A stretch of 64,000 nucleotides of DNA from Sugiyamaella lignohabitans (Eukaryota > Ascomycota > Dipodascomycetes > Dipodascales > Trichomonascaceae), in contig NC_031671.1 of the NCBI RefSeq assembly GCF_001640025.1, positions 744,001 through 808,000 on the forward strand, given 5' to 3'. Below the pieces are notes generated by a model, which saw nothing but the letters and a program-made list of their open reading frames with translations, did no database searches and was not told where the DNA came from. A program made the position numbers and the translations under genes. Shown piece after piece: positions 20,338 through 31,174 of the stretch. How positions within the stretch are numbered: position 1 is the first letter of the stretch; each line of letters opens with the position of its first letter.

Positions 20338-21913
20338 GAACCAGATCACTCTCTAAAAGATTTATAAGGCAAAGTTCCAATATATGTTGACCTGTATTCC
20401 GTTAGAACTATCCCATATGTAATCTTGAGTATCTAGAAATCTGAAAATATCATCACTGTAAAGCTTTGACCCCTAAACATTCGAACTTTTTCCGCCTCTT
20501 GAACCCTTTAAACGCTTTGCGTCACTTTTTTGACTTCTAGAGATTTTGATTCCCTCACTTCCTGAGTCTTCACACTCCTTAAACGTCATAGCATAGCTTT
20601 TTTGAAACCACTCCTACATCGTAATCTATTGCCGTGTTGTGGGGGGCATAAAATCCTGATGCTTAAGCTAATGCCGAAATCCAATATCGGCATGCTGTTT
20701 CTGTAACCATACACTAAAAAGATTCTTGTAACCTCAGTTCCCAATACGTATTGGAAACCATTTATAAATCAATACACATTCACAATCACAAGTGTTAACT
20801 TTACTAACATGACAAATAATTTCCAGTCCAAAGCCAACTCAAGGTCAGCTCAGAACTAGACCGCTATGAAATCAAACTTACCAAAGTGAAACCTCCCCTA
20901 TGTTCCTCTGAACCCAATTATTAAAACAGATTTTTAACAATTTAATAAAATAATAATGCGAGAGACCCGAAAGTTCAAAAATCCCCTTCCATCAACTCGA
21001 AATTCCCTAGTCCGGCTCCAAATATATATATAGTCCTGGCAAACCTTAGTAATGTGAGGTCAAATTTCCTTAGTCAGATTTGTACCCTCACCCGTCCCGT
21101 TTGTTTACAGTAGCTAGTTTAAACCGGCAGCCAGTTTTTACAGTTTGATTTCTAATGCACTTTATGTGCAGTATATATGTGGGCTGTCAGCGGGGGCATA
21201 GCTACTTGCAGCCCAAATTCTCCCGAACGGCTTACCGAGTTTTTTACCAGGCCAGCAATCAAGCACGCAAGCAGCCTCTGCTGCAATATCGGCTTGACAG
21301 ATCTCTGTAGTCGGTCGGATTCCGTCTTCCAACGTTGGGAGTTTGCATATGCATTTGTAATATATCAGGCGACATTAACCAGTCTGTGCAGCTGATAGTG
21401 AATATAGCGACAACGACGATAGCGGAATTGATGTTTATCGGACTGCCTCTCTGGCAGCTGAGATTCTACCCCAGACCCTGTACCTTTTCCTCGCCTCTCG
21501 CTCGAGTAGGGCAATTATGGTCTGATGTTTTGTGATTTGGCGAGAGTGTTTGAAGACTGATTAGGGGTTAATGGATGGATTGGCCATTTGTCATTCCGAA
21601 GTTAGATGGTTTGCCAGTGTCTTAAGCCCATGGGGTTAAGTGGCTGACCTTAATGGTAACGCTTGTTTCTAATGTCCGTTGGTATGTCTATATGAAATAA
21701 TTTAAGATTATGTAAAATGCAGATAATAATAGTGGTTTCCTTGTGTTTATTAATTGCAGTAACCGAAGCAGAAGCAGTTGATTGTACACAATGGATTAGA
21801 ATGACAGTTTCTGTCAATAGTTGATAGTAACTAACACTCAAGACATTCTGGATAAAATTGGGTGACTGACATGTGACGAATATCCATATTGTATAGTCTT
21901 GCTGCTACTATAC
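20338..21913. other. SOK1-like upstream region and RGS 3' flank
   Basis: About 1.6 kb with no supported coding region. It holds the leader, probable leader intron and TATA of the SOK1-like gene up to about 21030. Beyond that lies unassigned A+T-rich DNA. Confidence 0.55.
20392..20881 (-). other. Probable 5'UTR intron of the SOK1-like gene
   Basis: On the minus strand a GTAAGT donor at 20881 is matched by a TTCTAAC branch site at 20401-20407 and an ATACAG acceptor ending at 20392, 54 bases before the ATG at 20337. A TATATATA run at about 21022-21031 would place the transcript start upstream of the donor. The exon between them has no ATG, consistent with a leader exon. Confidence 0.5.
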
Positions 21914-23086
21914 CTATGGTGGTGTGTGTGCCGACGACTGTTGGCGAATCTTCAGTTTTCCGGACATCCTCTTCAAAAGATGAGGGAATGTTGAAGCATT
22001 TACTGCTGTGACCGAATCTACACCTGGTCCGTTTTTGAGGTCCTTTTTTGACTTGGACGCAGGCACCGGGCTCAGCCGGGGACTAGGAGTAGGGCTTGGA
22101 CTGATAGTACGACCAGGACTTGCGCCGGGACTTTTTCCTGTTCCAGGACTTGGGCTCCTATTGAACATTCTCACCGGTTCTTGTAGTGTCCAACGAGAGA
22201 TATCTTCTTCCACGTTAGCATTTAAAGTAGAGGGAAATGTGCTGGTTGTTGTTGTCGTGATAAGATTTCCATCATCAACTATTTGTGGAAAAGTGGGACT
22301 GATACATCGATGATTTCGTTTGGATGGCACCGCAAGAGACGCTGCTCTTAACGATCTTTCGTTGGATTGCGGACAACCAAGAGGATGGGGTGGGTTGTTC
22401 AAGGTTGGCGAAGAGCCAATTGAGTAGCCTCTGCCATGGCCTATACTATGGTCTTGGTCCATAAAACTGGTGTTTAGCTGTATCTTGGCTCTTGTATTAG
22501 CTTTAAGTGCACCCATGGTCTGTGTATTTCGAATAAATAGCATGAAGTTGTTCTCTTTAATAATATCTTTTGCATATTCTATGGCTTGTTGAAGATGCTT
22601 ATAGTTTTCAGTTGTTACTGATTGTGACACTGGTATCAGATAAAAATGTTCTCGAAGTTCTCCAGGAAGGTTCACTTCCTGGGGCGAACTATCCAATAGA
22701 AAGGTCGACACTATCTTGTTCCATAACTGGCGGACTTCATTAATCTTATCTGCCTTTTCTGCAATAGAGATACTCGTTTCATCGCTGGTAAAGAGTGTGC
22801 TGAACTGATACCCCATTAATATCAGGTCAAGCGGTTCTTGACAGTGGATTGTCCTTAGATATTCCTGTAGGTTTGACAATGTATAAGGAGCTGACGACTG
22901 ATTCGAAATAATTGATTCAAGAGGAGGGTACTTTTGTTCCGTCCTATGCCCCAGCATAGATCCAGCATGAGTACTAGTGATTTGTGCAATAGGGGCTTCC
23001 ACATTAGCAATTTCCCTGTTGAGTTCCACGCCATCCCCTCCTTTTTTTCGCTCACCCTTGAAGGGGAATATTTTACTAGATTTCAT
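21914..23086 (-). CDS. RGS-domain protein
   Basis: RGS domains speed GTP hydrolysis by G-alpha subunits and turn off heterotrimeric G-protein signals. The protein has 390 residues. The RGS region runs from about residue 65 to 190. It starts with YTLSNLQEYLRTIHCQEPLDL, continues with an Asp/Glu-rich helix and KINEVRQLWNKIVSTFL, and closes with YKHLQQAIEYAKDII and FMLFIRNT. The C-terminal half is disordered and rich in Pro, Ser and Gly, with repeated SPGxxPGxxSP-type runs (about 305-345) and a basic tail. It resembles fungal Rgs2-type proteins more than Sst2, because no DEP domain is present. Its upstream gap is long, suggesting complex control. Confidence 0.75.
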   Translation of the reverse strand: MKSSKIFPFKGERKKGGDGVELNREIANVEAPIAQITSTHAGSMLGHRTEQKYPPLESIISNQSSAPYTLSNLQEYLRTIHCQEPLDLILMGYQFSTLFTSDETSISIAEKADKINEVRQLWNKIVSTFLLDSSPQEVNLPGELREHFYLIPVSQSVTTENYKHLQQAIEYAKDIIKENNFMLFIRNTQTMGALKANTRAKIQLNTSFMDQDHSIGHGRGYSIGSSPTLNNPPHPLGCPQSNERSLRAASLAVPSKRNHRCISPTFPQIVDDGNLITTTTTSTFPSTLNANVEEDISRWTLQEPVRMFNRSPSPGTGKSPGASPGRTISPSPTPSPRLSPVPASKSKKDLKNGPGVDSVTAVNASTFPHLLKRMSGKLKIRQQSSAHTPP

Positions 23087-23700
23087 ATCGTATCTGTCAT
23101 TAATAAATAAATTTTGCTGGGAAATTCGGTTTTCGGTTCAGTCCTTGGTCGAGCTCAATGTCCTGTTTCAATTGCCTAGTATGGATAATCTTCTGTAATG
23201 TCTTCCTTAACCACTCTATGCAATCGAGGTTTATTCGCTAATCCCCTACTCTCAATGTCTAAGAATCAAATGAATATCCAGTAAGTGATATTGCCAAGCT
23301 TTTTTAACCTAAATCACACACCTTACTGACTTCCAGCTTCGTGCCATTTATCTTTGAGAACCAGTTCTAAGTATCAAAATACAACCTAATGTGGCTGATA
23401 TTCTGTTTGTTTTGGGTGTCTTGATTTCTTAAAACTTAAGTAGTGATCAAAGTCAATGCTTCGTCAACTTGGATAAATTACGAAAAGGAATAGTGAAGAA
23501 TCTAAGAAGCGCCTTGGATGTCTGCTAGCTTGCCTATTTGCCTGTCTGTCTGCAGTGAAGTGTGTATGTGTACAGCCTCTTTTTCGATTCACTAAAACTA
23601 GCATTTGACGCATAATCGCACGAATCCATATAAGCCTGCATTTCTATCGTAAGCTAAAAGAGCCTGATCTCAAACGGGCTTGCAGATCTCTGTTTTAGGC

Positions 23701-23725
23701 AGTCTCCCTGAACGTCAGGGGGACT
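23701..23725. repeat. Short inverted repeat (11-bp arms)
   Basis: AGTCTCCCTGA and TCAGGGGGACT form an 11-bp stem with one G-T pair around a 3-base ACG loop. It sits in the long intergenic gap. It could be a terminator-like hairpin or a protein site; the sequence alone does not say. Confidence 0.55.
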
Positions 23726-25078
23726 CGAGTCGGTTACCCCAGACTGATTTTACTCCCTGGTATATTATGTTGCTTTTTTTGTTAATCACTTCTGTGATAC
23801 TCGAACCAACAGTGATTTTTGGTGGATTTCAACCTTTTGCCACTAGGCGATTAATTGTCTGCACCTAGTCTCCTCATCTGTGGTATTTCCATCGATACCA
23901 GCTGCAAGCAAGAAACTCAAACCCCAGCAGGCTCTAAACGAGTTTCGTTTGTGGTATTTAATTGTAATAGGACAATTTGAGACCGATTTACTTCTGTAAT
24001 TGTCATAGCATATTTGCTCAATTAGGTCATAATGTATTTTGAGTGGAGAAATCTATATAGCGACAAAACTTCAAAGGAATAGTTTCCATGCCAGAGTCAC
24101 ATGGCAAGAAATGCAATTTCATCTAATCCTATATCGTATTATTATGCACTATTAATTCACTCGTACTATACTGCTACTGATCTTACTCGTTCATACCCAA
24201 TAGAAAGTTTAAGACCATCTGGATAAATTAGGATAATATGAGACCGTTAAGTAAAGGTTAGCATTGTTGTGAATGATATATGAATATCAGCTAGGTCTGA
24301 GAAGAGATGGGGAACCAGAATATTGACCCGAGTTGGACCCCGAATAAAGATGAGCGCGATACGCGATTAGACTTTCTAAGTATTCCCTGATGTCATAGTC
24401 ATATGCATTGCACTGTTCTTGCCATTCCTCCTCATGCTCATGTTCACAAATTGCCCCTATTTCAATGCCCCGTAGAAAAGTGTTGAAGCTGTCTCGAATT
24501 TGCTACATCCTACCTCGATTCTCTGTTTTGTTGTTTATAACCTTATGGAACTGTCTCGGAGTTACAACTTTCGGTTCCGTGCAGAAAATAACCCATGTCG
24601 GATGTTAGCATTACCGTGTTACTGGATGTACATATACCCGACTATGATTAGTCGGATCGATTTAGTATCCTTAGTATCCACAACCAATTACATCAAGGTT
24701 GTTACAAAATTTGCCTTTTTGCCCTTTGGTGATTGAATCCTTATCTTTACATAGCAGATCAAGAAAATTATTAGTTGACATCATGGAACTTGACTTGTAA
24801 GTGATAAATAATAGGTGTACAACTAAAGAACGAGCCCTACATACCTAACTGAGACGGAATAATCACAGCAGATACCAATAAGATTTCCATGACGAGCCCC
24901 ATATAAAGCACAAAATTGAATTGAGGTTCGCCATTAATTCAACGGAATATTTTTTTTCCCGGGATTGGATGGATGAATCCTTAACGACAAGCGGTCAGTT
25001 TACCTATCGCTTGATATGTATATTCGCTTATCTTTTAGATTTTATAAAAAAGTGGGGTGCATCCCGAACCAGAAATTT

Positions 25079-25084
25079 CACGTG
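25079..25084. promoter_or_regulatory. CACGTG E-box upstream of the GOR1-like gene
   Basis: The context TTCACGTGGGGG lies 150 bases before the ATG. CACGTGGG is the high-affinity Pho4-type variant known from S. cerevisiae. Regulation here is inferred only. Confidence 0.4.
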
Positions 25085-25233
25085 GGGGTGACAGCTGCTT
25101 ATAATTACTCCATGGCGCCGTAAGATATCGCAATACACAACCCTATTTCTTCAATTAGATTTATATTAGAGTGAAAGTAAGTATCACTACTATGGTGAAG
25201 ATATTGATGAAGTAGTTATTAACGATAACAGTA

Positions 25234-26232
25234 ATGACTGCTATTAAGAACCAAATTCTACTCCTAGGCAGTGTTAGTCTCGCCAAAAAGGAATATCAAG
25301 AACTCTCGGAACTTGCTGAGCTCATCTCATACACTTCGTCCAGCCGTGAAGAGTTCATTGCTGATTTAAAGACTAAATATAAGGAGATTACTGCTATCTA
25401 CAGTACTTTTGCTGGCGAAAAGGCTGTTGGTGGAATAGACGAGGAAATTGTTAGCCATTTCCCTCCATCTTTGAAGTACATTTGCCATAATGGTGCTGGT
25501 TATGACCTTGTACAGGTCGAATACCTCACCAAACGTGGCATTCAACTCTCCAATACTCCAGATGCTGTTGCTAATGCCACTGCCGATACCGCCGTATATC
25601 TTATCTTATCGGCTTTGCGTAACTTTAGTCGTTTAAGTGAAGAGTTGAGAAAAGGAAACTGGCTTGGTACTGTGCCACTGGCCCGTGAACCCAAAGATAA
25701 AGTCTTAGGAATCCTCGGTATGGGAAGTATTGGCCATCTCGTTCATGAGAAGGTGATTCCTCTTGGATTTTCAAAAGTCATCTACTATAACAGACATCAA
25801 CTGCCCAAGGAAAAGGAAAAGGGTGCTGAATATGTTACCTTTGATGAGCTTCTTGCACAATCTGATGTCCTCTTCGTTAGCGTTCCTCTTAATGCTGGAA
25901 CCAGACATATTATTAACGCTGAGGCACTAGCTAAGGCTAAGGATGGCGTTGTAGTTGTGAACACAGCTCGTGGTGCTGTTATTGACGAAGAGGCTTTGGT
26001 TCAGGCTCTCGAATCTGGTAAAGTTTCCAATGTTGGTCTTGATGTTTTCGAATTTGAGCCTAAAATTCATCCTGGCTTGCTAGCTAATCCTAATGCCGTT
26101 CTGCTTCCTCACGTTGGCACTCATACTGTTGAGTCGCGCACTGAAATGGAGCTTACTGTTATTCGTAACATTCGTTCCGCATTGACTACTGGTAAAGTGA
26201 TTGATGTTGTCCCAGAGCAACAAAAAAAGTAA
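25234..26232 (+). CDS. GOR1: 2-hydroxyacid dehydrogenase, glyoxylate reductase type
   Basis: This 332-residue protein belongs to the D-isomer-specific 2-hydroxyacid dehydrogenases, which reduce glyoxylate or hydroxypyruvate with NAD(P)H. The NAD-binding motif GMGSIG is at 162-167. Catalytic residues are visible: Arg246 in NTARGAVID, Glu275 in VFEFEP and His293 in LLPHVGTHT. The substrate loop HNGAGYD (85-91) matches glyoxylate reductases. The length fits S. cerevisiae Gor1 (350). No targeting signal is obvious, so it is cytosolic or mitochondrial by unknown means. Codon bias is fairly strong. It may have a leader intron (donor GTAAGT near 25170, acceptor ACAG just before the ATG). Confidence 0.9.
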   Translation: MTAIKNQILLLGSVSLAKKEYQELSELAELISYTSSSREEFIADLKTKYKEITAIYSTFAGEKAVGGIDEEIVSHFPPSLKYICHNGAGYDLVQVEYLTKRGIQLSNTPDAVANATADTAVYLILSALRNFSRLSEELRKGNWLGTVPLAREPKDKVLGILGMGSIGHLVHEKVIPLGFSKVIYYNRHQLPKEKEKGAEYVTFDELLAQSDVLFVSVPLNAGTRHIINAEALAKAKDGVVVVNTARGAVIDEEALVQALESGKVSNVGLDVFEFEPKIHPGLLANPNAVLLPHVGTHTVESRTEMELTVIRNIRSALTTGKVIDVVPEQQKK

Positions 26233-26432
26233 ATAAATAGACTAGAATTTTTTTTTTTTTGCTATGCGTCAGATCGCGTGAGCCATCGCGTATTGATGTG
26301 TAATCAATTCGGTGTCAATCTGTCAAGCAATATCTCTTGGTGCCGTTTGCTCCTCTTTGGTGAATGAGAAATACTAGGAATTACATGGCAACAACTGATG
26401 CAATTTAGGACATGACCAAACAATATATTTTA

Positions 26433-27488
26433 CTAACTATTATTTGCTTTAAACTTTTCAATATATGCACGAAGTTGAGTTGAAAAGTTATCATCTGGCC
26501 GCGTTGTTAGATCAGCAATCGTCTCAAGTTCCTTGGTAACAACAACGAAACCCTCTTTGACGTCAGTGATGCTATTATCAGAAAACCCAAAAACAAGATC
26601 GTCAGTGGCTTCTGAAATGGATTTAATGCAAGTATTAATTTTGATAATTTTCGTTGACTCTGTGTTTTCCAGTCTTTTACACAGTGTTTTACACAAGACT
26701 TCTGTTACAGTAGGCAATCGAATAAACATGTCTTTCCATTTGATACCAACTTGTCTCAGTTCCTTAGAGAGTGGTTTAGATGGTGCACTGAAGTTGAATT
26801 CTTCAAAGTCGTCAACTTCTTCTGAATCAGATACAGCGGACGGCGGTTTATCTACATCGTCATCGTTGTTTTCGTCATCACTATCTTCACGTTCTTCTTC
26901 CATTAGCTCTTTGAATTCTTCCACAGCATCTCTAATGATTCCCGAGTAAGCTGTGATCTTTCCTTGTAGTACTGCCACTGGTCCATTATCTATCAATGCT
27001 TGCAATTTCTTACAACTTTCCCAAACTTCACCCACCGATACTAATGTTCTTGCATTGCTGTCAGCAGATGCCGGGCGAAGATTTTGCAGTAACAACCGTT
27101 CTCTGACGACAGCTTCTTTCAATTCTTCTAAAAAGGAGTTCTCCGCTAGAAAGAGCATATCTATATGGTCCTTAACTTCAGGTTTCATTAGCCCTGTTTT
27201 GTCATCTTCGTCTATTGCATTATAAGCCGCTACAAGCAGTCTCGGTAGTTTCCCAGCCTCCTCTAAGCATTTTAACGCAGCTTCCCCTGAGATGGGTGGT
27301 TTGAATGCCAGAGCTAGCTTTGTTGTATGTGCTTGCCAGAGAGAACTGATATCTTTGATGGCATTGAGACTATTTTCGACTTTATGAGTGACTGCATGAT
27401 CTAAGTTGCCTCCTTCATGATCCAATATCTTAAGAAGATTGGCAATTTCAGCGAGCAGAGTAGAATGAATATCTTTGGATGAGGCCAT
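26433..27488 (-). CDS. GCIP (cyclin-D1-binding protein 1)-like protein
   Basis: This 351-residue, nearly all-helical acidic protein resembles the Grap2/cyclin-D-interacting (GCIP/CCNDBP1) family known from animals and many fungi. The N-terminal half (1-195) contains long amphipathic helices, including KVENSLNAIKDISSLWQAHT and CLEEAGKLPRLLVAAYNAID. An acidic, low-complexity linker (about 196-230; EEEREDSDDENNDDD) precedes the C-terminal helical domain with KWKDMFIRLPTVTEVLCKTL. The product has no signal peptide or membrane span. A function is not established in yeasts. The family call rests on the overall pattern and is moderate. Confidence 0.7.
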   Translation of the reverse strand: MASSKDIHSTLLAEIANLLKILDHEGGNLDHAVTHKVENSLNAIKDISSLWQAHTTKLALAFKPPISGEAALKCLEEAGKLPRLLVAAYNAIDEDDKTGLMKPEVKDHIDMLFLAENSFLEELKEAVVRERLLLQNLRPASADSNARTLVSVGEVWESCKKLQALIDNGPVAVLQGKITAYSGIIRDAVEEFKELMEEEREDSDDENNDDDVDKPPSAVSDSEEVDDFEEFNFSAPSKPLSKELRQVGIKWKDMFIRLPTVTEVLCKTLCKRLENTESTKIIKINTCIKSISEATDDLVFGFSDNSITDVKEGFVVVTKELETIADLTTRPDDNFSTQLRAYIEKFKANNS

Positions 27489-27993
27489 CTTGATTTCCCT
27501 GTCAATTCTATCAATTCTGGCACCGATTGTGATTTGATTCTAAATAATATATTTGAGCCGCATTTGATTAATTATCGCCGCATACGGGCAAGGGTCTAAA
27601 ATCTGCAGCTTCGCAGTATAAATTGTTCCACTTGAAATTTCTGATTTCTCTTTTTTTCTTCTTTTTTTTCTTTGATACGAATGTCTCCTATTCACTGCAC
27701 CATTTAGGACCAATGAATGAGTGGAGGGGAAAAGGAGCCTAGACGAAGTTCAACAGCCAACCTCATAATCAAGAACATTATCTCTTAATCTGTTTTTGAT
27801 ACTGGGCAGCTTGATACATACTGGTCGATGGTAGTGGTGTTTATAGATTCAGTCTGGTAGAGCCATATTTTTGTTACAATCCAGCTTCGGTCAATGAAGA
27901 GCCATTGTCATTGGCAATGAAGCACTGACTGAGTAGTGGCTTAGTTATAGCCTGTTACGTGTAGTTACCACTTAATGATATAGATAAAAGTAC

Positions 27994-28031
27994 CCTTGGG
28001 CGGCTGGGCTCCGCCCCCGACCCTGGCTCGT
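27994..28031 (-). repeat. GC-rich hairpin element, copy B (partial)
   Basis: On the minus strand: GGGTCGGGGGCGGAGCCCAG followed by CCGCCCAAGGG. It matches the second hairpin and 3' box of the family. The first hairpin is missing or too decayed to align. Confidence 0.5.
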
Positions 28032-29441
28032 CTCCACTAGCTCAAGTCATCATGTTTTAGGAGTGTCGATGCATGACCAATACATTTGGTAATTGTTACC
28101 CCTAGCTCGGGCGAAATGCTGTCTACTCTCAACATTAGCTAAATTTGGCTGAATCAAGCAGGTTCACAGTAGGTAGAGTGGTATAGGTATACAAGCTTCG
28201 CTCGCTTTTTCTGGCCTGCTGGGGCTGCTACTGAATCGGCTGCAACACAAAATATACCTCAATTAAAGCCGAATCATCAAAGTAATTTCCCGTCACAGAT
28301 AAGTTCGTGTTACACAGATGCTGTTGGAATCTGCTCTCACGGTAGTATGTATTCTTTTAGAGCCCTGCCTGATTCAACGGAACAAATAGATTGAGAGGTG
28401 TTGCAAGAGCAAAGAGTGAAGGAGGACTGATGTCGAGTTGGGATTATTCGATATGAAGCGAAACTATTCAAACCCGGCAACAGTAGATAGATACACCTTG
28501 TATACAGTATGGAGATCTTGCTATTCTCCCCTCCAATGAATAAGTCACTCAAAGTACGCTCCACCTCAGACTGGTCCAGGCTGGTCCTAGTCTGAATTTA
28601 AAATTGTAAATGAGCTGTCCACTGATTCTCTGTTTGGAAACGGAATAATTCCATATTCTGGCACAGTTCCATCTATGTTATATTCATGTTATTAGTTTTT
28701 TGTTCTATGCTCTCCGATAATATGATCGCTAAGGGAGGCGCCAAAATGAAGTTAGTCCGATAGATACAGACTACCTAGAATTTAGGAGGTAATGATCATT
28801 TCTTAATATCACACCAGTGCCATATTTTACTCTCCATACAATTCAAGATAGAATAGAATATTTACATCTGAGTTGTCCCATTCCAGTGATACCCGTTATG
28901 CCATTGGAAAGCTTCTTCGGATCATCTCGTCTAAAATAAAAGGTCGTCACATTATACATATTCTGCAGACTTATACCAGATACAAAAGGATCAGTCTGAA
29001 CAACAGGCTGGCCAACATAAACCTTTGGAATCGATTCAGAAATTACCCATATCCATCCAATGAGCTCTAGATCTGAAGTTTTCCTGTTTTTCTCTCTGGA
29101 TTGGTTCTGCTCTTATCACATCCAAGCTGCTTATATGGACAATTACGGTTACTATGACGTCTATTTCAATTTACACCAGCGTCCTGTCATTGCAAATACA
29201 GACTTGGTTCATTTCCGTATTAGTAAGGGTTGACCATTGGGGCAGAAAATCTATGATAGTAGGAGGGAGGAGCTCGTCTCTGTATCTGGATGCTTTCATG
29301 GGGCAAGTTCCTGTACACACCAACTTGCACGACGATAAGGATTGCGGCAGGCCCTGACCTATCAAAAATACTGAAATCCAGGAAGGATTTGATCTATCCA
29401 GGAATCATGAAAAAACCAAATACCTTGAGCAGGGTATATTT

Positions 29442-29532
29442 ATATGCACATTGATAAGATAGGCGGGGATACATACATAGCGCAGATAATATGCACGTCG
29501 ATAAGATAGGCGGGGGTACATACATAGCGCAG
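29442..29532 (+). repeat. Two-copy 47-bp direct repeat with GATAAG sites
   Basis: Copies at 29442-29485 and 29489-29532 are 44 bases each and differ at only a few positions. Each contains GATAAGATAGGCGGGG and ACATACATAGCGCAG. GATAAG is the core recognised by fungal GATA factors. The pair lies about 390-480 bases upstream of the Ser-rich gene at 29921. Confidence 0.7.
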
Positions 29533-29849
29533 TTAAATGCAGAATCTGACATGGCAATTCCATCGCGATGGAGCTTATTTCTCTGGGCGGCTGATATCAT
29601 ATCCTTGTCACATGAAAAAGAGGGGCTCAAATTACAGGTGGTGTGTAGCTCACGGGCTTAATTAAAAAAAAGCGGGAAACTAGACACCCTTAACTTGGTC
29701 AGAGAGAGCGGCGTGCCTTCGTATCTATTAATGGGTACATTACCCATGGCCTAGCAAAATAACATATGCAGAAAAAAGTAAATGTCGACTCACATGTCCC
29801 AAACACATCACAACCAACAATAAAGTGGAAAAAGAAACGTTTTTTTGTT

Positions 29850-29857
29850 TATAAAAG
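29850..29857 (+). promoter_or_regulatory. TATA box of the Ser-rich orphan gene
   Basis: TATAAAAG lies 71 bases before the ATG at 29921 and matches the strong TATA consensus. Confidence 0.6.
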
Positions 29858-29920
29858 CGCGCTTTCGGCTGCTACTGCTGCTCTCTTCTTCTTTTTCTCC
29901 CCTTACTGTTACAACCAAAA

Positions 29921-31174
29921 ATGTATCGTGCTCGTACTACTGCCGCTACCGCTACTTCTTCTGCAAACGCTTTTCGAATTATCCCTCGCATACCATACAT
30001 TGCCAGACCCCGCCCAATCACACTTAAACGAACCTTTTCTCCACCCATTCAGTCTCCTCTTAGAACCGTCACCAATGTCTCCCGCACCGAATCTACTACG
30101 AGTTCCCGTCACAGTTCTCGTTCTTCCTCCACCACCACTTCCCGCAGTGCTTCTACTTCTGGTAGCACAGCCACTCTAGCTCGTCTCTTCCATCATTCTA
30201 CCGCTTCCTCCTCTTCTGGAACCACTCCCTCCTGTTTCAGACGTTCTGCTACCCACCCTTCCACATCATTCTCCACCTCTTCTTCCCCACACTCTGGTAC
30301 TCGCTCCACCTCATTTTCATCGCATTCCACCACCCACTCCACATCTACTGCTTCCTCGTCTCGCTCCACCTCTTCCCCCTCACGTCCTCCCACCACCAAC
30401 AGATTCACCCCACTTGCCACTTCCACCCCTTTACCCACAATTCGTACCCGGTCTGTTTCTTCCTCATCCATCCCTTCTCAACGCATTACACTCGCACCCT
30501 TCTCGTCTCGTAATACCCGCTCTACCTCCTGCCCCTCCATCCCCACGGCAGCTCCGATCTCTACAACGACACGTGCCCCTAGTTCAGTTCCCAGTTCTCG
30601 CTCCAGTTCTCACTCCAGCTCTCGCTCCAGCTCTCACCCCGGCTTTCACTCGAGCGCTAACTCCAACTCCCGTCACCACTCCAACCACCATTCCTCTCGC
30701 TCCACCACCTCAACCATCTCCGATACCTACATGAACCCCCGCAAGGCCCCTTCTATTCCCAGACCATCGAAGCCATCCTCTCGCACCGTTGCCACCACCG
30801 CAGCTCACTCTCAACGTCTGTTGAACAGACTTGCTAACCTGCCTTCCAGACTTACTAACTATTCCTATGGTTCCAAAGAGTACTTGAAGTTCGAAGCTTT
30901 TATGGATAGCTTGAACCTCAGCTATGCTTACAGTGGTGCCTGCGATGACAAGCTGACGTTTACCTGTTTAAAGGTTACTGTTGAGCAAGCTAGAATTCAA
31001 CGACGAGCCCTCTTGAAGCAACTACTGGCAGTCAACGAAGCTTACCTGAAGCTCCTTGATATGGGAGTTGATACCCTCGACCTACATCAAACCAAGAAAT
31101 CAGAGATTCTCATGAGTTTGGGTAAGTTAGAGCGATTCTGCGATATAGCCAAGATCACGCTTGAATCGGAATAA
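29921..31174 (+). CDS. Ser/Thr/Arg-rich orphan protein with helical C-terminus
   Basis: This 417-residue protein is not recognised. Residues 1-45 are rich in Arg, Ala, Thr and Pro without acids, which could act as a mitochondrial presequence. Residues 45-270 are extremely rich in Ser and Thr with scattered Arg and His, and have near-repeats of the SSRSSSHSSS type (about 226-245). The last 135 residues look like a folded helical domain, with AHSQRLLNRLANLPSRLTNY and long amphipathic helices ending in LGKLERFCDIAKITLESE. The low-complexity coding strand is unusually pyrimidine-rich. A good TATA box precedes it. Overlapping frames on both strands are open only because of the low complexity. Confidence 0.7.
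   Translation: MYRARTTAATATSSANAFRIIPRIPYIARPRPITLKRTFSPPIQSPLRTVTNVSRTESTTSSRHSSRSSSTTTSRSASTSGSTATLARLFHHSTASSSSGTTPSCFRRSATHPSTSFSTSSSPHSGTRSTSFSSHSTTHSTSTASSSRSTSSPSRPPTTNRFTPLATSTPLPTIRTRSVSSSSIPSQRITLAPFSSRNTRSTSCPSIPTAAPISTTTRAPSSVPSSRSSSHSSSRSSSHPGFHSSANSNSRHHSNHHSSRSTTSTISDTYMNPRKAPSIPRPSKPSSRTVATTAAHSQRLLNRLANLPSRLTNYSYGSKEYLKFEAFMDSLNLSYAYSGACDDKLTFTCLKVTVEQARIQRRALLKQLLAVNEAYLKLLDMGVDTLDLHQTKKSEILMSLGKLERFCDIAKITLESE

Larger units (their letters stand above)
23087..25233. other. Long divergent gap between RGS and GOR1-like genes
   Basis: About 2.1 kb without a convincing long gene. It holds the promoters of both flanking genes, a perfect-stem hairpin at 23701-23725, a candidate spliced micro-ORF at 23255-23370, and an E-box near the GOR1-like gene. 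The 3' end has a possible leader intron with a GTAAGT donor near 25170. Confidence 0.55.
27489..29920. other. Gene-poor segment with repeats
   Basis: About 2.4 kb. It contains the GCIP-like promoter with a pyrimidine-rich tract near 27640-27670, a GC-rich element at 27994-28031, a possible fragment of one near 28190-28228, and a 47-bp tandem repeat at 29442-29532. Near the 3' end is the TATA box of the gene at 29921. No long coding region is supported. Confidence 0.55.

Noticed and set aside
29766..30179. 137-codon open frame overlapping the start of the Ser-rich gene
   Set aside because: It overlaps in another frame, begins before the TATA box, and is explained by the low-complexity sequence.
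30193..30471. 92-codon acidic minus-strand frame
   Set aside because: It is the complement of the Ser/Thr-rich coding run; the acidic composition follows from that.
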